Shown: in pieces, positions 46,501 to 60,382 of the stretch
How positions within the stretch are numbered: position 1 is the stretch's first letter
How the letters are laid out: every line of letters starts with the position of its first letter
Assembly: GCF_900005765.1 (NCBI RefSeq)
Contig: NC_041686.1
Coordinates: 434,001-498,000, forward strand
From: Plasmodium relictum
Taxonomy: Eukaryota > Apicomplexa > Aconoidasida > Haemosporida > Plasmodiidae
Length of the DNA: 64,000 bases
Direction of reading: 5' to 3'
Notes under the pieces: model-generated
The model's database searches: none
Told to the model about the DNA's origin: nothing
The model's input: only the letters and a program-made list of their open reading frames with translations
Program-made: the position numbers and the translations under genes

Positions 46501-49500
46501 TGTTCATGATATTTATTGAATTATATTTTTTAGAATAATTATGAAACTTTTCAATATTAATATCATTACTACAATTTATATAATTAATATTATTATTTTC
46601 CTTATTTTCACCCTTTTTAATTAAAAAATTTTGCATATACTTTTTTTTATAATTTTCGTTTTCTGTGTTTTTAATACCTTCCCTATTTTTCTTATTTTCT
46701 ATATTTTTGCTACTTTTTTCATTTTTACTATTTTTGTCATTTTTCTTATTCGTCACAATTTTTTTATTTTCTGTTTCCTTTTTATCTTCTTTATTTTTTT
46801 TATTTTTAATATTTTTAGTATGTTCTAATTTTTTATTATTTTCAACACTACTGAAATTGATCTCTTTAATTTTATTATCATTGTCTTCAATTTTTTCATT
46901 CTTGCTAAGTTTCTTACTTTTTTTAATTTTTTTATTCTTTTCATTTTCTTCCTCGTTTATATTTTCATCCTGTAAACTTGTATTTTTAATTGTTCCAATA
47001 TTTTCTTTCAATTTCCTTATTTCTCCAATATTTTTTTCAATAGCATCCTCAAGTTTTTGATTTGCGTCTACTATGCTTTTCTTAATATTCAAGATTTGTT
47101 CTTCATTTATTTTTTCATTATCCAAATCATTTGATACAACATAATTTTTTAAAAGTGATGCATTTGTTCTCTTTTTTTTTTTTTTTGTAATATTTTTATT
47201 TTTTTTTAAATCTTCATTTTCACAAATATCTTTTGTGTTATTTATTTCACTCATAATAATATCTTTTGTTAAATAACGGGTATCATTTTCATTATCATTT
47301 AAAATATAAATTGATTTTTTGTTGTGTTCTTCAGTATTATTAGTAGAATTTTTTTTGCTATTTTTATTGGAACAATTATTCAAATTATTTTTGATACTTG
47401 CACTATTATTTTTTGTTTTAATGTTTTTGCTATTATCCTTCATTGATTTATCTATTTTCGTATTCTCTATAAAATGATTTATTTTTTTTTCATTTTTACT
47501 CTCGTTTTCGTTTTCGCTTTCGTTTTCGTTTTCGTTTTCGTTTTCATTTTCAATTTTAATTTCTTTTTCTTTTTTTATTTCTCCTATTTCTTTATATTCC
47601 ATTTTTAAATTATCTACTTCTTCCTTTTCAGAATAATTTGTTTTCACCTTTTCACTGAATTTATTATTTAATTGTGATAATATATCATTCTTATGAATTA
47701 ATATTTTTTGATCATTTAAATAATTAGATATTATATTCTTTAAATTTTGTTCTTTAGAATCATTTGATAAAATCAATTTTATAATTTCATTTAAATGCCT
47801 AATTAAATTGTCAAAATTGCTATTCATTTGTAATATATCATTAAATATAGAAGAAAATTTTAAAGATAGTAACTCAAATAATACTTTGTCTTTCATTTCA
47901 ATTCTATTATTATTCAACATTAATAATAAGATATTATTGAAATGTACTATCATTTTAATAATTTCATTGTAATAATTATTATTTTTAGTATTCCTATGAA
48001 TGATATAAGATCTTATATCTTTAACAGTTATGTAATCTTCTTTATTACTATTACTATTACTACCTTTTCTTATTTCTTCTTCCTTAATTTCCATTTCATT
48101 TTCTGTTGTATTATTTACAAGATTCTCCTTGATACAATTGTATAATAATTGAATATTTGACAATTTAATATCATAATTTAAATTAGAAAAATAATTTTTA
48201 AAAATTTCAAAAGTTATTTTTTCTTCTTTTATATTTAATATATCTTTTAAAACGTCCTCTGTTATGTAATTGTTTTCATTTATTTCCGAATTAAATGTTT
48301 CTTCTTCAATTGAATAAGTCATCGAATTTTTTTTTTTTATTGAATTTTTATCCAATTCCTCTAAATTGGTAAAGGTTAAGCCATTTTTTTTTATTTTTTT
48401 TTTTCTATTAAAATGAGATGAATTACTTGAATATTCAGAATTGTATTCTTGATTCATTTCATTATCCTTCTTTTTTTTTTTACTCTTCTCATATAAGATA
48501 CTAATATTATTTTTTTCATTATCTAACATCGTTTCTAAATTTTCTTTTATATCATTATTATTAAAGTCAAAATATTTTGATAAATGAGAAACTTCTATAT
48601 TATATTTAGAAAAGATTTGTTCTATTTGGTCTGAGCTACTTCTACTATTATCTAGATATTCAAAATTACTATTCCTTTTTTCGGTATTTAATTCATTATA
48701 TGTTTTATCTGTGTATGTATTTATTTCATTGAATTCATTTATATTATTCACATAATTATCATCTTTACTTTTATTAGAATTTATATCTTTTTTTAATGAA
48801 GAACATTCAGAACCATCACCTAAATTATTTAAATTATAATTTAATTCAGAATTAGTATTGTCCTTCCTATTTTTAAATATCAATGAAATATCTAACTTTT
48901 CTTTTGATTCTTTTACTTTTTCCTTTTCATCAGAAACAATCAAAAGACTTTTATTATTATTATAATTTTCTTCGTTTAATAATTTATTATCAAATATGTT
49001 ATTTTTTATTATATTATTCCTTAAATCTTCTCTATTATTATTTTCATTTATTTCATTTTCATCTTTAACATTATAATAAATTTCGTTTATTTCCCTTTCA
49101 TTTTCATTATTTTTACTTTTTTTATAATCTTCACTTTTATTTTTTTTACATTTCTCATCATTATTTTCATCATTTTTATTTTTCTTGCAAAATATATTTT
49201 CATTTTCATTTTCGCTTTCACTTTCGCTTTCTCTTTCATTTTTGTCTTCTTTTTCTAAAATATTCTCTTTATTAGAGGCATCTGCATTTATTAATTTAGT
49301 ATTATTTACTTTGTCCTGCATGAAACTTGCATTACTTGATAAATTATTACTAAAATTATTATTAATTGTATCATTACTAAAATTATCGTTATTATAATAC
49401 TGAATTATTTTAAGTTTTTCAATATTATTATGAGACACAAATTTATTAAAATACTCCTTATCTTCTTTTTCAAAATTTTTGCTAAAGTCTGAATTTTTTT

Positions 49501-49870
49501 CTTCATATTCATTGAATCTTTTTTCAGTATCATTTGGATTTCTATTTTTCTCTTCTAAATGGTCTTCATTTCTATTGTAAAAACTAAAATTATTTTTAGA
49601 ATTTTTATTTACTTTTGATTCTATTTTGTCTAAAACACCTAGGGGAGGTGCCTCTTCGTTTTTTTTTTCTCTTATATCTAATGCATTTGAAGGGTTTATA
49701 AAATGTTCATTAAATTTTATTTTTGTTTCTTTTTCGTTTTTATTATCTTTTATTTCATATTCACTACTAATTTCTTTAAAATCGCAACGTAGCTGATCAA
49801 AAACTTTATTAGTTTCATTCACAACATAGCAGTCCTTTTTGCTTTCATTATTTGTTGTAAAAAATGTCAT
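43559..49870 (-). CDS. Large Asn/Lys/Glu-rich protein of unknown function
   Basis: 2103 residues in one exon, start ATG at 49870; not recognised. Most of the protein is Asn/Lys/Glu/Ser low complexity, including Ser-Glu/Asn-Glu dipeptide runs near 211-224 and 773-787. Two regions look ordered. One is a helical stretch at about 530-740 (ITFEIFKNYFSNLNYDIKLS and on to LIRHLNEIIKLIL). The other is a compact C-terminal block at about 2040-2085 (IEEILKIPGVKLGRNY, DICSDWLKF). No signal peptide or membrane segment is evident, so a soluble protein is likely. It is tandem to the EF-hand gene and divergent from FAD synthetase. Clear codon bias and a 6.3-kb uninterrupted frame make coding certain. Confidence 0.85.
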   Translation of the reverse strand: MTFFTTNNESKKDCYVVNETNKVFDQLRCDFKEISSEYEIKDNKNEKETKIKFNEHFINPSNALDIREKKNEEAPPLGVLDKIESKVNKNSKNNFSFYNRNEDHLEEKNRNPNDTEKRFNEYEEKNSDFSKNFEKEDKEYFNKFVSHNNIEKLKIIQYYNNDNFSNDTINNNFSNNLSSNASFMQDKVNNTKLINADASNKENILEKEDKNERESESESENENENIFCKKNKNDENNDEKCKKNKSEDYKKSKNNENEREINEIYYNVKDENEINENNNREDLRNNIIKNNIFDNKLLNEENYNNNKSLLIVSDEKEKVKESKEKLDISLIFKNRKDNTNSELNYNLNNLGDGSECSSLKKDINSNKSKDDNYVNNINEFNEINTYTDKTYNELNTEKRNSNFEYLDNSRSSSDQIEQIFSKYNIEVSHLSKYFDFNNNDIKENLETMLDNEKNNISILYEKSKKKKKDNEMNQEYNSEYSSNSSHFNRKKKIKKNGLTFTNLEELDKNSIKKKNSMTYSIEEETFNSEINENNYITEDVLKDILNIKEEKITFEIFKNYFSNLNYDIKLSNIQLLYNCIKENLVNNTTENEMEIKEEEIRKGSNSNSNKEDYITVKDIRSYIIHRNTKNNNYYNEIIKMIVHFNNILLLMLNNNRIEMKDKVLFELLSLKFSSIFNDILQMNSNFDNLIRHLNEIIKLILSNDSKEQNLKNIISNYLNDQKILIHKNDILSQLNNKFSEKVKTNYSEKEEVDNLKMEYKEIGEIKKEKEIKIENENENENENESENENESKNEKKINHFIENTKIDKSMKDNSKNIKTKNNSASIKNNLNNCSNKNSKKNSTNNTEEHNKKSIYILNDNENDTRYLTKDIIMSEINNTKDICENEDLKKNKNITKKKKKRTNASLLKNYVVSNDLDNEKINEEQILNIKKSIVDANQKLEDAIEKNIGEIRKLKENIGTIKNTSLQDENINEEENEKNKKIKKSKKLSKNEKIEDNDNKIKEINFSSVENNKKLEHTKNIKNKKNKEDKKETENKKIVTNKKNDKNSKNEKSSKNIENKKNREGIKNTENENYKKKYMQNFLIKKGENKENNNINYINCSNDINIEKFHNYSKKYNSINIMNKHNLNILQKNMYNSHNVPFKGSNIPNINKVNENIHSSINYINNYNNYLGKDIEKISLNNLSNSSEYQKMNNIRNQNANYEKNNINCINEIKSNDFFKNEVIQNAIMKNNNLNCVYQNQFQQNEKNILNAPFNSKHILDKLNINKNNDYLMQANIQKYNNIISNPNTKYNIFDNIININNKNENNQHPINFYHRNSLEKMNVKIPEKKAINNSNDIILNKVYNNIINKNCNINNDNENNVNNKDTFTDKKKIDIMKDKRNNNVNDAININSDNKRIKNADSLCNIRKSTPFESKRYSINYKSVLNPNTFYDLKRNGDVVNNKINLFSRGNISKSINRNISSKSEVDSLKIIKENLNSECANIKSFKIENALSNLSNDEKNIPEFKEKDKKSAYTRITEMFSRQINNFKLRNNKSLRSTTIEGRISLSNNSDNNNEEKKNNNKNNIKFLIDQLNFFQNKCTPIKNSNSKEEEKGEKERNDDDIIKVASNDVNNICIQNNKMNDSYKKNQENENQINYVERRNKSSISDNINKNTNNLSNINNFLYNIENVNPMKRIKSINVRKDKLSHITNNRVSEVKKINNNNNDVKSVLNNKMGEIKNINNVVNNNNIKYYNDACNNIINSNNNTLYAYNMNIDNSNMNYNKNYSAKILNRGQNMRKTNSHFVNFNKISGDAFTFQQGNNLHHNCSSIDRSSVTKNILKLKEKEDESSIYEMNMMKAPFLIKKKGFFDDLKRSDILRDSKNGQNDDNNKCIINSNFDEYNYVKRNLMNSFMESKQLQKENPSQNLNNNIFLKNHNFNNHYNMPLHNQKLTTLHQVSAQKNNLNLFNLPDSVNKNYIFKTPSLPKNNIIQNNYQNNLIHSNYRNMQNALKETKSFYNKNDNYHFSSNSLNKFQNNFSSNNVMNLSPIDKNNLSIEEILKIPGVKLGRNYVQDIDICSDWLKFNDYDKKVIEKSLKNSLVNKNYEMPIEGTQIKHKISSNIK

Positions 49871-52800
49871 TTCTAATTTTTATTAATTTCTAATTTAAAA
49901 TATACAAGCCTAAAGCTTAATTTCTTTTTAATATAGATATTACTATTATTTTGATTTTTTCTTTTTTATTTTAATATATTTGCTAATTTAAGCATATTTG
50001 TTTTATATATATGGACTTTTTTATTTTTATATGTTGCAAAAAAAGAAAATTAAGAATAATAATTTATGAAAATACATATAGCAAAAAGAAATTGTTATAA
50101 TTTATAAAAAAAAAAAAGAAAAATATTTAGTCGAATACTAAATTATTAACACTCTCATTGTATCAACATTCAATTTTTTCAATTACTTTTCTTTCTTTTT
50201 TTTTTTTATTTATTTTTATTACATTTCTAAAGTTTCTTTTTTAAATTAATCGTTGATAATTATATTCCAATTTAAAAAAAAAAAACTTTTCATATAATTA
50301 TTTTAGTTGTCTAAAAAAAATGTATGACTAATTTAGAAAATATTTTCAAAAATTTATTTCAATTTGATATTTTATTAATAAAGACAAAAACAAAGAAAAC
50401 AAAGGAAAAATACAAAAAAAAAAAAAAAAAAGAGTATACAATAAAAAATTATAATCCTATATATAAAAATTATATTTTTCATTGAAAATAATTAATGAGA
50501 AAAAAAGAATTGTTACGAAATATTTTTTACAAGTGTATAATTTTTTAAAAAAAATTTTTAAGAAATAATATGGCTGTAATATATGTTTATTTAAAAAAAA
50601 AATTTATATAATTGGGACAATATAATTTAAAAAAAAATATATAGAAGAATAAAAAATTTTCTAAAATAAAAAAAAAAAAACCTTATTTTAAACAATACAT
50701 TTTTAGTTTTTCAGAGTTTAAACAATTTTTTTGTTTATAAGGAATGAAGTTTATGTAGATCGAAAAAAAAAAATATATGAAAAATATTTTCAATTGTATA
50801 TAAAAAATATAAAAAAAGAATATCATAGAAAAAAAAAATGCACATTAGTGCAAGAGAATTTTTATATGATTATTTTTTTTCTTTTTTTTTTTTTTTGTGT
50901 GTGTGAAAAGTATATAAAAGAGGATAATACAAATGAATTAAATTTTCTTTACTTTTTTTGGTTTATTCCACTATATGCATTTTAATAATTAATTATTCTA
51001 CAAAAATATTAAAAAAAGGAAAACAATTGGATGCATAATAAAAATATCATTTAAAATAGAAATATTGTAAAATATATGCTTTAATAAAATAAGAAACTAC
51101 TGTTGTATTAAGAAAAATTCTACTTCTTTATTTAATATAAAATTTTTCAGTAAATATAAAGAAAAGGAAATATAAAACATAACATTAATTTATATTGTCA
51201 TATATATTTCTTTAAATGTATAACTTTTAAAAACACTTAATGTTCCTTGTATTCGTGCACAAAATTATTTATAAGTAATCAAAGATAAAATGTTATGAGT
51301 AATTTTATTATATATATGTGAATATTTTATCATATTTATAGAATTTTAATATATATATATATATATTTTTTTTTTTGTTATGCACATATTATGGGAAATA
51401 AAATGGATATATAATGAAATTAGAAGAAATTATTTTAAAAAAAATATAGTACGTTTTAATTAGTTATGTAAAATAAACGTTTAAAGGAGAATAACATATT
51501 ATTGTATTCTCTTGTTTAAAAAAAAATATCACAAAAAGATGTCATCGTTCTTATAGAAAAATAGCATGTAAAATGTTTTTATTTTATTTTTTTTTATTTA
51601 TAGTAAGAATAAATTAAAAAAAAAAATGCTCATTACAAGAATTAAATTTTTAGCAGTAATATTATAACAAAATAATAAATGCAATTTAAATCTTTTACTT
51701 ATCTAAAAAGAAAATATATATATATATATATATATATATCCTTTTTCTAAAGTTAAATTAAAAAACTCTATTATTTTCCTTTGAATTCTTAAGAATAGTC
51801 CTCGAGTTAGGAAATTTTGTATAGTATATAAATTTTATAATTTATAAAAAAAAAATTTATTTTTTCTTATTTTACATTCATAGATCTTTTATATTTATAA
51901 TTATAAGCTTCTACCAGATATATATATTGAATTTGCTGTTGTGTAAATAATTTTATAAATATATTATATGTAGTATATAAAAAGGTAAAACAACTGTTTT
52001 ACAAGTTAATACTTTTTTTTCTTTATAGTTTATAATTTTTAATAAATGGAGAATATAATAGAATTTTTCTTCATTTATTAATAACAATGTTTTTATTTAC
52101 ACCAAAAAGTTAAATTTATTAAAAAAAAATGATTATTTCAAAAGTATCACTCTTTTTTAGAAAATGTAAAATTATTGAAAAAAACAACCATTCGTATTTT
52201 GTGAAAATTAAAAAAAATAGAGATATTAAATTAATTAAAAAATTTTTTCATTATTTTAAGTTGTCTTTTTTACATTTGCTTTTGTCTTCATTTATTATTT
52301 AAAAATATAATAAACTAAAAAAAAAATAAGAAAGAAAAATAAACTACTAATTCATAACATTACATAAGAATGCTTAAAAGAAAAATTTCTATAAAAATTA
52401 TGCTATAATTTAAAAAAAATTTATTAAAAAAAAATAATTATAAAAAAGCTTTATATTTTAATTTTCTAATTAATAATACATTTATTTATCTATTTCACTA
52501 TTCAAATAAATATTTATGCTATTACTTTTTTGTAAAATTCAAGTTTCTAGTTCTAATAAAAAAATATAAAAAAAAAAAAATATTAAAATTTGTTCTATCA
52601 AAAAGAAGGTATAGTATTGAAAATTAGTATAAAGTAAAAAATATTCGAAACTTTTTGAATATAATACAAAGATGTTTTAGCATTTTTATTTAGCTTTATG
52701 AAAAATTAACAAAAGTAAATTTGCTTATAAGTATTTTCTTTAACTTTTTTTATCTTATTGTTTTTTTTTTATTTCGTAATTGGTTTTAATAAATATGAAC

Positions 52801-53091
52801 GATTTACAAGGAAATTTTTATTTGGAAAAAAATTTAAGAGCATTACTTTTAACTTTACTATTTAAAACAAATCATACATTATTTTTTTAATATTTTTAAT
52901 GTATTTTTAGCTATTATTATATTTCTGTAATTTTTTTTTACTTTTTTAGCTTTTCCTTTTCTTTTAATTGACCAATTTTTTAGCTCTTTTTTTTTTTTTT
53001 TTTTTTTTTTTTGTTATAATTATTAAAAATATGCTTTAAAAAAAAGTTAAAATTTTTAAAATAAAATTTAATTTTTATGAAATATTGAATA
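49871..53091. other. 3.2-kb divergent intergenic region
   Basis: Shared upstream region of the 2103-residue gene and FAD synthetase, AT-rich with a (TA)n run at 51714-51738 and a perfect 12-bp palindrome ATTCTTAAGAAT at 51785-51796. The open frame 50731-50985 (+) is Lys/Phe-rich and has no ATG at its start. No gene is supported. Confidence 0.55.
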
Positions 53092-54081
53092 ATGGATACT
53101 GAAGACAATGAAGAATGGAGTGATTATTCAAACTCATTGAAGCTATACGAAAAAATAGAAAAGTTATATCATGAATATAAAAAAGAAATTAGTAAACTAA
53201 AAGATTATAATAAGGATGTAAGCAGTTCCAATATATTAAAAGATGATAATGAAATAAAGAGTAATATAAAAAGAGGAATTAAAAACATAATAAAGCCTAG
53301 TATGTATAATTATGATGTAATAAATTATTACAAAGATGAAGTAAATTTAAAAAAAAAGGCAATGGAATTATCTGAAGATATAATGGCAGCAATTGATCAC
53401 ATTTATGATATATTTCGACTCTGTAATCAAAATGTTTTCTTATCATTTAATGGGGGAAAAGATGCGGTTGTAACTTTACATTTATTTAGATGTGCTTATG
53501 CAAGATATATAAAGAATATAAAAGGAAAAAAAAAAAAACCCAATTTGATTTATTTTAAAGATGAAATAAATGAATTCCCTGAAGTATATCAGTTTTTAAA
53601 TGAATGTGCATATATGCATGATTTTAATATAATTATAATTAAAGGAACATGGAAAAATGGAGTAACTCATTTTATAGAAAATTTTCATAAAAAGTTTGAG
53701 ACTACTTTTTTAAATCAAATGAAAATATCGAATATCGATTCTTTTTCATTTTATCCTACTATTGCTTTTATTAATGGGACACGATATAATGATTCATATA
53801 GTGAAAAATTACATATTTTAAATATTAGTTCGAAGAATTTTCCACCTTACTTATATTTAAATCCCATCTTTTGTTGGACATTTGGAGCTATTTGGACTTT
53901 TATTTTATATTTTAAATTTAATTATTGCATTTTATATAATCACGGATACTCATCTATTGGCTCAGTGAATGATACAATAAAAAATGAATTTCTAAAATGT
54001 AACGATTGTTATTTACCTGCATATTTTCTAAAAAATTGGGATTATGAAAGATATAATAGAGTATCATTTAAAGAAAAATAA
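53092..54081 (+). CDS. FAD synthetase (FMN adenylyltransferase), PAPS-reductase fold
   Basis: 329 residues, one exon. It transfers AMP from ATP to FMN to make FAD. The fold is that of the eukaryotic FAD1 family related to PAPS reductase. Visible motifs are the pyrophosphate loop SFNGGKDAVVTL (Ser118 to Leu129, with Lys123 and Asp124), the substrate-binding segment INGTRYNDSYSEKL at about 226-239, the WTFGAIWTF region, and the C-terminal GYSSIGSVNDT that corresponds to the family's Y-S/T-S-L-G-x-x-x-x-T motif. The N-terminal 95 residues are charged and specific to this protein. No targeting signal is obvious, so it is probably cytosolic. It converges on the YJU2 gene. Confidence 0.88.
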   Translation: MDTEDNEEWSDYSNSLKLYEKIEKLYHEYKKEISKLKDYNKDVSSSNILKDDNEIKSNIKRGIKNIIKPSMYNYDVINYYKDEVNLKKKAMELSEDIMAAIDHIYDIFRLCNQNVFLSFNGGKDAVVTLHLFRCAYARYIKNIKGKKKKPNLIYFKDEINEFPEVYQFLNECAYMHDFNIIIIKGTWKNGVTHFIENFHKKFETTFLNQMKISNIDSFSFYPTIAFINGTRYNDSYSEKLHILNISSKNFPPYLYLNPIFCWTFGAIWTFILYFKFNYCILYNHGYSSIGSVNDTIKNEFLKCNDCYLPAYFLKNWDYERYNRVSFKEK

Positions 54082-55129
54082 ATCATAAACGTCTTACCAA
54101 ATATGAACAAGTAAAATGTCAACCTTTTTTCTTTTTTTCTTTTAAAACAAAGAAGTAAATATATTTCAATTTTAAATATTAAAAAAAAAAAAAAAATAGA
54201 GAGTATAACATAAATAAGATTTTTAGGAAAATATATTGTCAGCGTTGTTCATAAGGATTCTTATTTTTCAAAAAAAATAAAATTTAATGAAATATTAAAC
54301 ATATTTCTAAAAAAAAAAAATTGATAGAACGAAAGTTAAAAAATACTTATCTTTTTATTTTTTTTTTAATTAAATCCAAAAAAATTAGTTTTCACATTTA
54401 AAAATTTTATGTAATTTTATAAAATTTTTTTTTTTTATATTTACTAAGTTGAAATACAGTAATCTGTATTTCATATACATTATTTTCTTTTCTTTTAAAT
54501 TATTTGAATCTTTTTTTTCATTGAATTATTTTAATAAATAAAAATATATACTTAGAAAAATATTTTTTTTTCTTTCTTTTTTTACTAATTAAAATTAGTA
54601 TATATTTGTTGATATATTTTGTTTCTTTAAAATAATTTTTAATTAATAATTCTGTTATATCCTTACATATCTCCCAATTAGTTTCTGTATTGAATTTTCT
54701 TTATTTTTCAAAACCAAAATGCTTACATCCTTTTAATTACTTAAATCTTTGTAAAGAATAAAAGTCTAATAATAAGAAAATATACTTATATATATGTATT
54801 CATTTTTTTATTCTTAAATTATAATTTTAATAAAATACAGAATATATATATATGTTTTTTTACAGAAAAATATGAGAAAAAAAAAAGAATTTATGTTTTA
54901 TTATATATATTATAAAAATGTATTTTATTTATAATTAAAAAAAAAAGAAAAAGTGAAAAAGATATATATAAATAATAAAAATACACATATTTTAATTAAG
55001 ATGACAGAAAAACATAAAAAAAAAAAAAATAATATGTAATAAAATAAAATATATAGAAATAATTTCTAAGGTGTGTATATAAAGAGGAAATACATTTTTA
55101 TACCTTATATTTTCTTTTCTTTTTTAAAT
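54082..55129. other. Convergent intergenic region
   Basis: 1.05 kb between the 3' ends of FAD synthetase and YJU2/CWC16. AT-rich with poly(A) and poly(T) runs; nothing else is visible. Confidence 0.6.
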
Positions 55130-56290
55130 TTAGCTTTTTGAATCATCTGTATCATTTGAATTATATTCATTAAAAATACTTGTTAAATCTTCTTTTTTTT
55201 TAATGATAAAATTGTAACCAGTTTCTAAATTTTTTTTTTTAAATATTTGTTTACTTTTTAATTCTGATATATTATGATTATTATTTACACTACTATCATA
55301 TTCCAAATCATTTTTGTTGAATTTTATACTACTTTTATTATCCATTTTATTTTGTCTATTTAATTTTTTGGTTTTTTCTATATTATTATAGATATTTGTT
55401 TTCATCAATTCATTATTTTTTTCTGTTTCTTTTAAAATCTCAAAATTTTCATCTTTATTTATTAAGTAATCATTTGATATTTCTTTCTCTATTTCTTTCT
55501 CTATTTCTTCCTCTGCTTCTTCTTCTATAATAATGTTATTATTTTCTCCTTTATATGTATTAGAAATATTTCCTTTATTTTTATTTATTTCACCATTACC
55601 TTCATCTGTTAATTTTCTATTTTTATTAAGCAAATTAAAGAAAGCTTTTTCATCTTCGGAGTCTAAGTAACTCATATAAAAATTATTCTTATTTTTGTTT
55701 TCATCTTTTTCATGCAAATGAGATAATGCTTTATTTATACTATTAAATTTATCTATGTGTCTTTTATTTATATTTTGTAATTCTTCTAATTGTTCATTTC
55801 TTTTTAACTCTAATAAAGCATTATATGATTCTTTTTCAGTATTTTTAATTTTATCTTCTTCTCCAACATTATTATTTGATCTATAAAAGTCATCAGCTAA
55901 TTCTTGCTCTTTATGAGCATCATATGTCCGTATGCCTCCTGATATTAATAAATAATCTCCATTTTTTGGATCAGTTTTGAAAATTATCTCATTTTTGCAT
56001 TCTTGGCATTTTCCATAAAATTTCCATATTGGAATATTCAGATAAGTTTCATCTTTTAATTTTTCAACTCTTGAATTGAATTTTGTACCAACATACGTAA
56101 AACTTTTACATTTATTACATTTTAATGTAAATGGATACATCATTCTAATATTTAATAATTTTTTTTTATTTTTATTTTTATTCTTATCTTTCCTCTTTTC
56201 TATTTTTTTTAATAATTTTTTACTTTCCATTAATTTATCCGGATCAAAATCTGGAGGTATATATTTATTCAAAACTTTTCTCTCAGCCAT
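55130..56290 (-). CDS. Pre-mRNA splicing factor YJU2/CWC16 family
   Basis: 386 residues, one exon. Homologue of YJU2 (CCDC94), a step-one factor of the catalytic spliceosome. The start MAERKVLNKYIPPDFDP is nearly the family consensus and fixes the ATG. The MMYPFTLKCNKCKSF segment (Cys58, Cys61) and YGKCQECKNEIIFKTDPKN (Cys95, Cys98) form the four-Cys zinc site, with GTKFNSRVEKLKDETYLNIP between them. ISGGIRTYDAHKEQ follows, as in relatives. From about 150 the protein is Lys/Glu/Asn-rich and probably coiled coil or disordered. YJU2 and CCDC130 are sister families; the N-terminal sequence favours YJU2. It is tandem to CysRS. Confidence 0.9.
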   Translation of the reverse strand: MAERKVLNKYIPPDFDPDKLMESKKLLKKIEKRKDKNKNKNKKKLLNIRMMYPFTLKCNKCKSFTYVGTKFNSRVEKLKDETYLNIPIWKFYGKCQECKNEIIFKTDPKNGDYLLISGGIRTYDAHKEQELADDFYRSNNNVGEEDKIKNTEKESYNALLELKRNEQLEELQNINKRHIDKFNSINKALSHLHEKDENKNKNNFYMSYLDSEDEKAFFNLLNKNRKLTDEGNGEINKNKGNISNTYKGENNNIIIEEEAEEEIEKEIEKEISNDYLINKDENFEILKETEKNNELMKTNIYNNIEKTKKLNRQNKMDNKSSIKFNKNDLEYDSSVNNNHNISELKSKQIFKKKNLETGYNFIIKKKEDLTSIFNEYNSNDTDDSKS

Positions 56291-57254
56291 TTTTTCAAAA
56301 AAAAAAAAAAGAATAAAACAAGAAAAAAAGAAAAATAATAAAAATATATGAAAAAATATATAATTATTTCATATATTTTTTCTTTAAATATAAAAGGAAT
56401 TTTATTCCTTTTTTAAATAACTTCATAATGGAAACAATTTACATTTTTTTCTTCAAATAACCTCAAAATGAGAAAGGGATTATATATTTGCCATAATTTC
56501 ACAAAAAAAAAAATATTGTAAGAAATAATTTAAAAACGGAAAAATTTTATGTTTATTTTTTATTCCAATTCATATTTATTATTTTATTTTTATTTTTTTT
56601 TCATTGATAACTTTAAAAAATAGATCAATAAATAATTGATTTTATGTTTATTCTTATAATTTTATAAAATGAAGCATTAATTTTTTTTAATTTAAAAAAA
56701 TTTTAAAACAGCAATTTTTTTTTCATTTTTTTTTTATAACATTTAAAATAGATATAGAAAAATGTATTTTTTATAACCATACAATACTACATAATACACA
56801 AAAAATTTTATATTAAAAAAACAAAAATGAAATATACTATGTTTTTATAAAAATAAAATTTATATCAAAATAATTATATTTCTTTCCACAAAAAAAAGTT
56901 TATATATATACTTTTATTTTTAATTTTAACTTTTAATTTTCATTTAATTTTTTATTAATATATTTTTTTTTCTTATTTTATCTGTATAAATAAAAATTGA
57001 AAAAAATATGTAAACATTTATATAAAAAATTTATACCAATATATATATATATATATATATATTTAAATTTTGTAGTATTGTAACTTATGATTTCCATATA
57101 CATTTTTTTTCTCTAGTAATATTTCTATATTTTTTTATTTCATTCTAATAAATGAGAATATATATGCATATGTATGCAAAATTCAACTTAATTATTTTTA
57201 ATTAAATTCTTAATATATACATACTATAGATTTTTTTTTTTTTTATAAAAATTG
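56291..57254. other. Intergenic region between YJU2 and CysRS
   Basis: 0.96 kb of AT-rich DNA between two minus-strand genes, with (TA)n at about 57041-57062. It holds the YJU2 promoter and the CysRS 3' UTR. A minor direct repeat, AATAACcTCAtAATGg-like, occurs near 56417 and 56457. Confidence 0.55.

Positions 57255-60382
<3,128 letters not shown>

Noticed and set aside
50731-50985. 84-codon plus-strand frame in the divergent gap
   Set aside because: No ATG at its start, a poly-Phe segment inside, and no recognisable feature.
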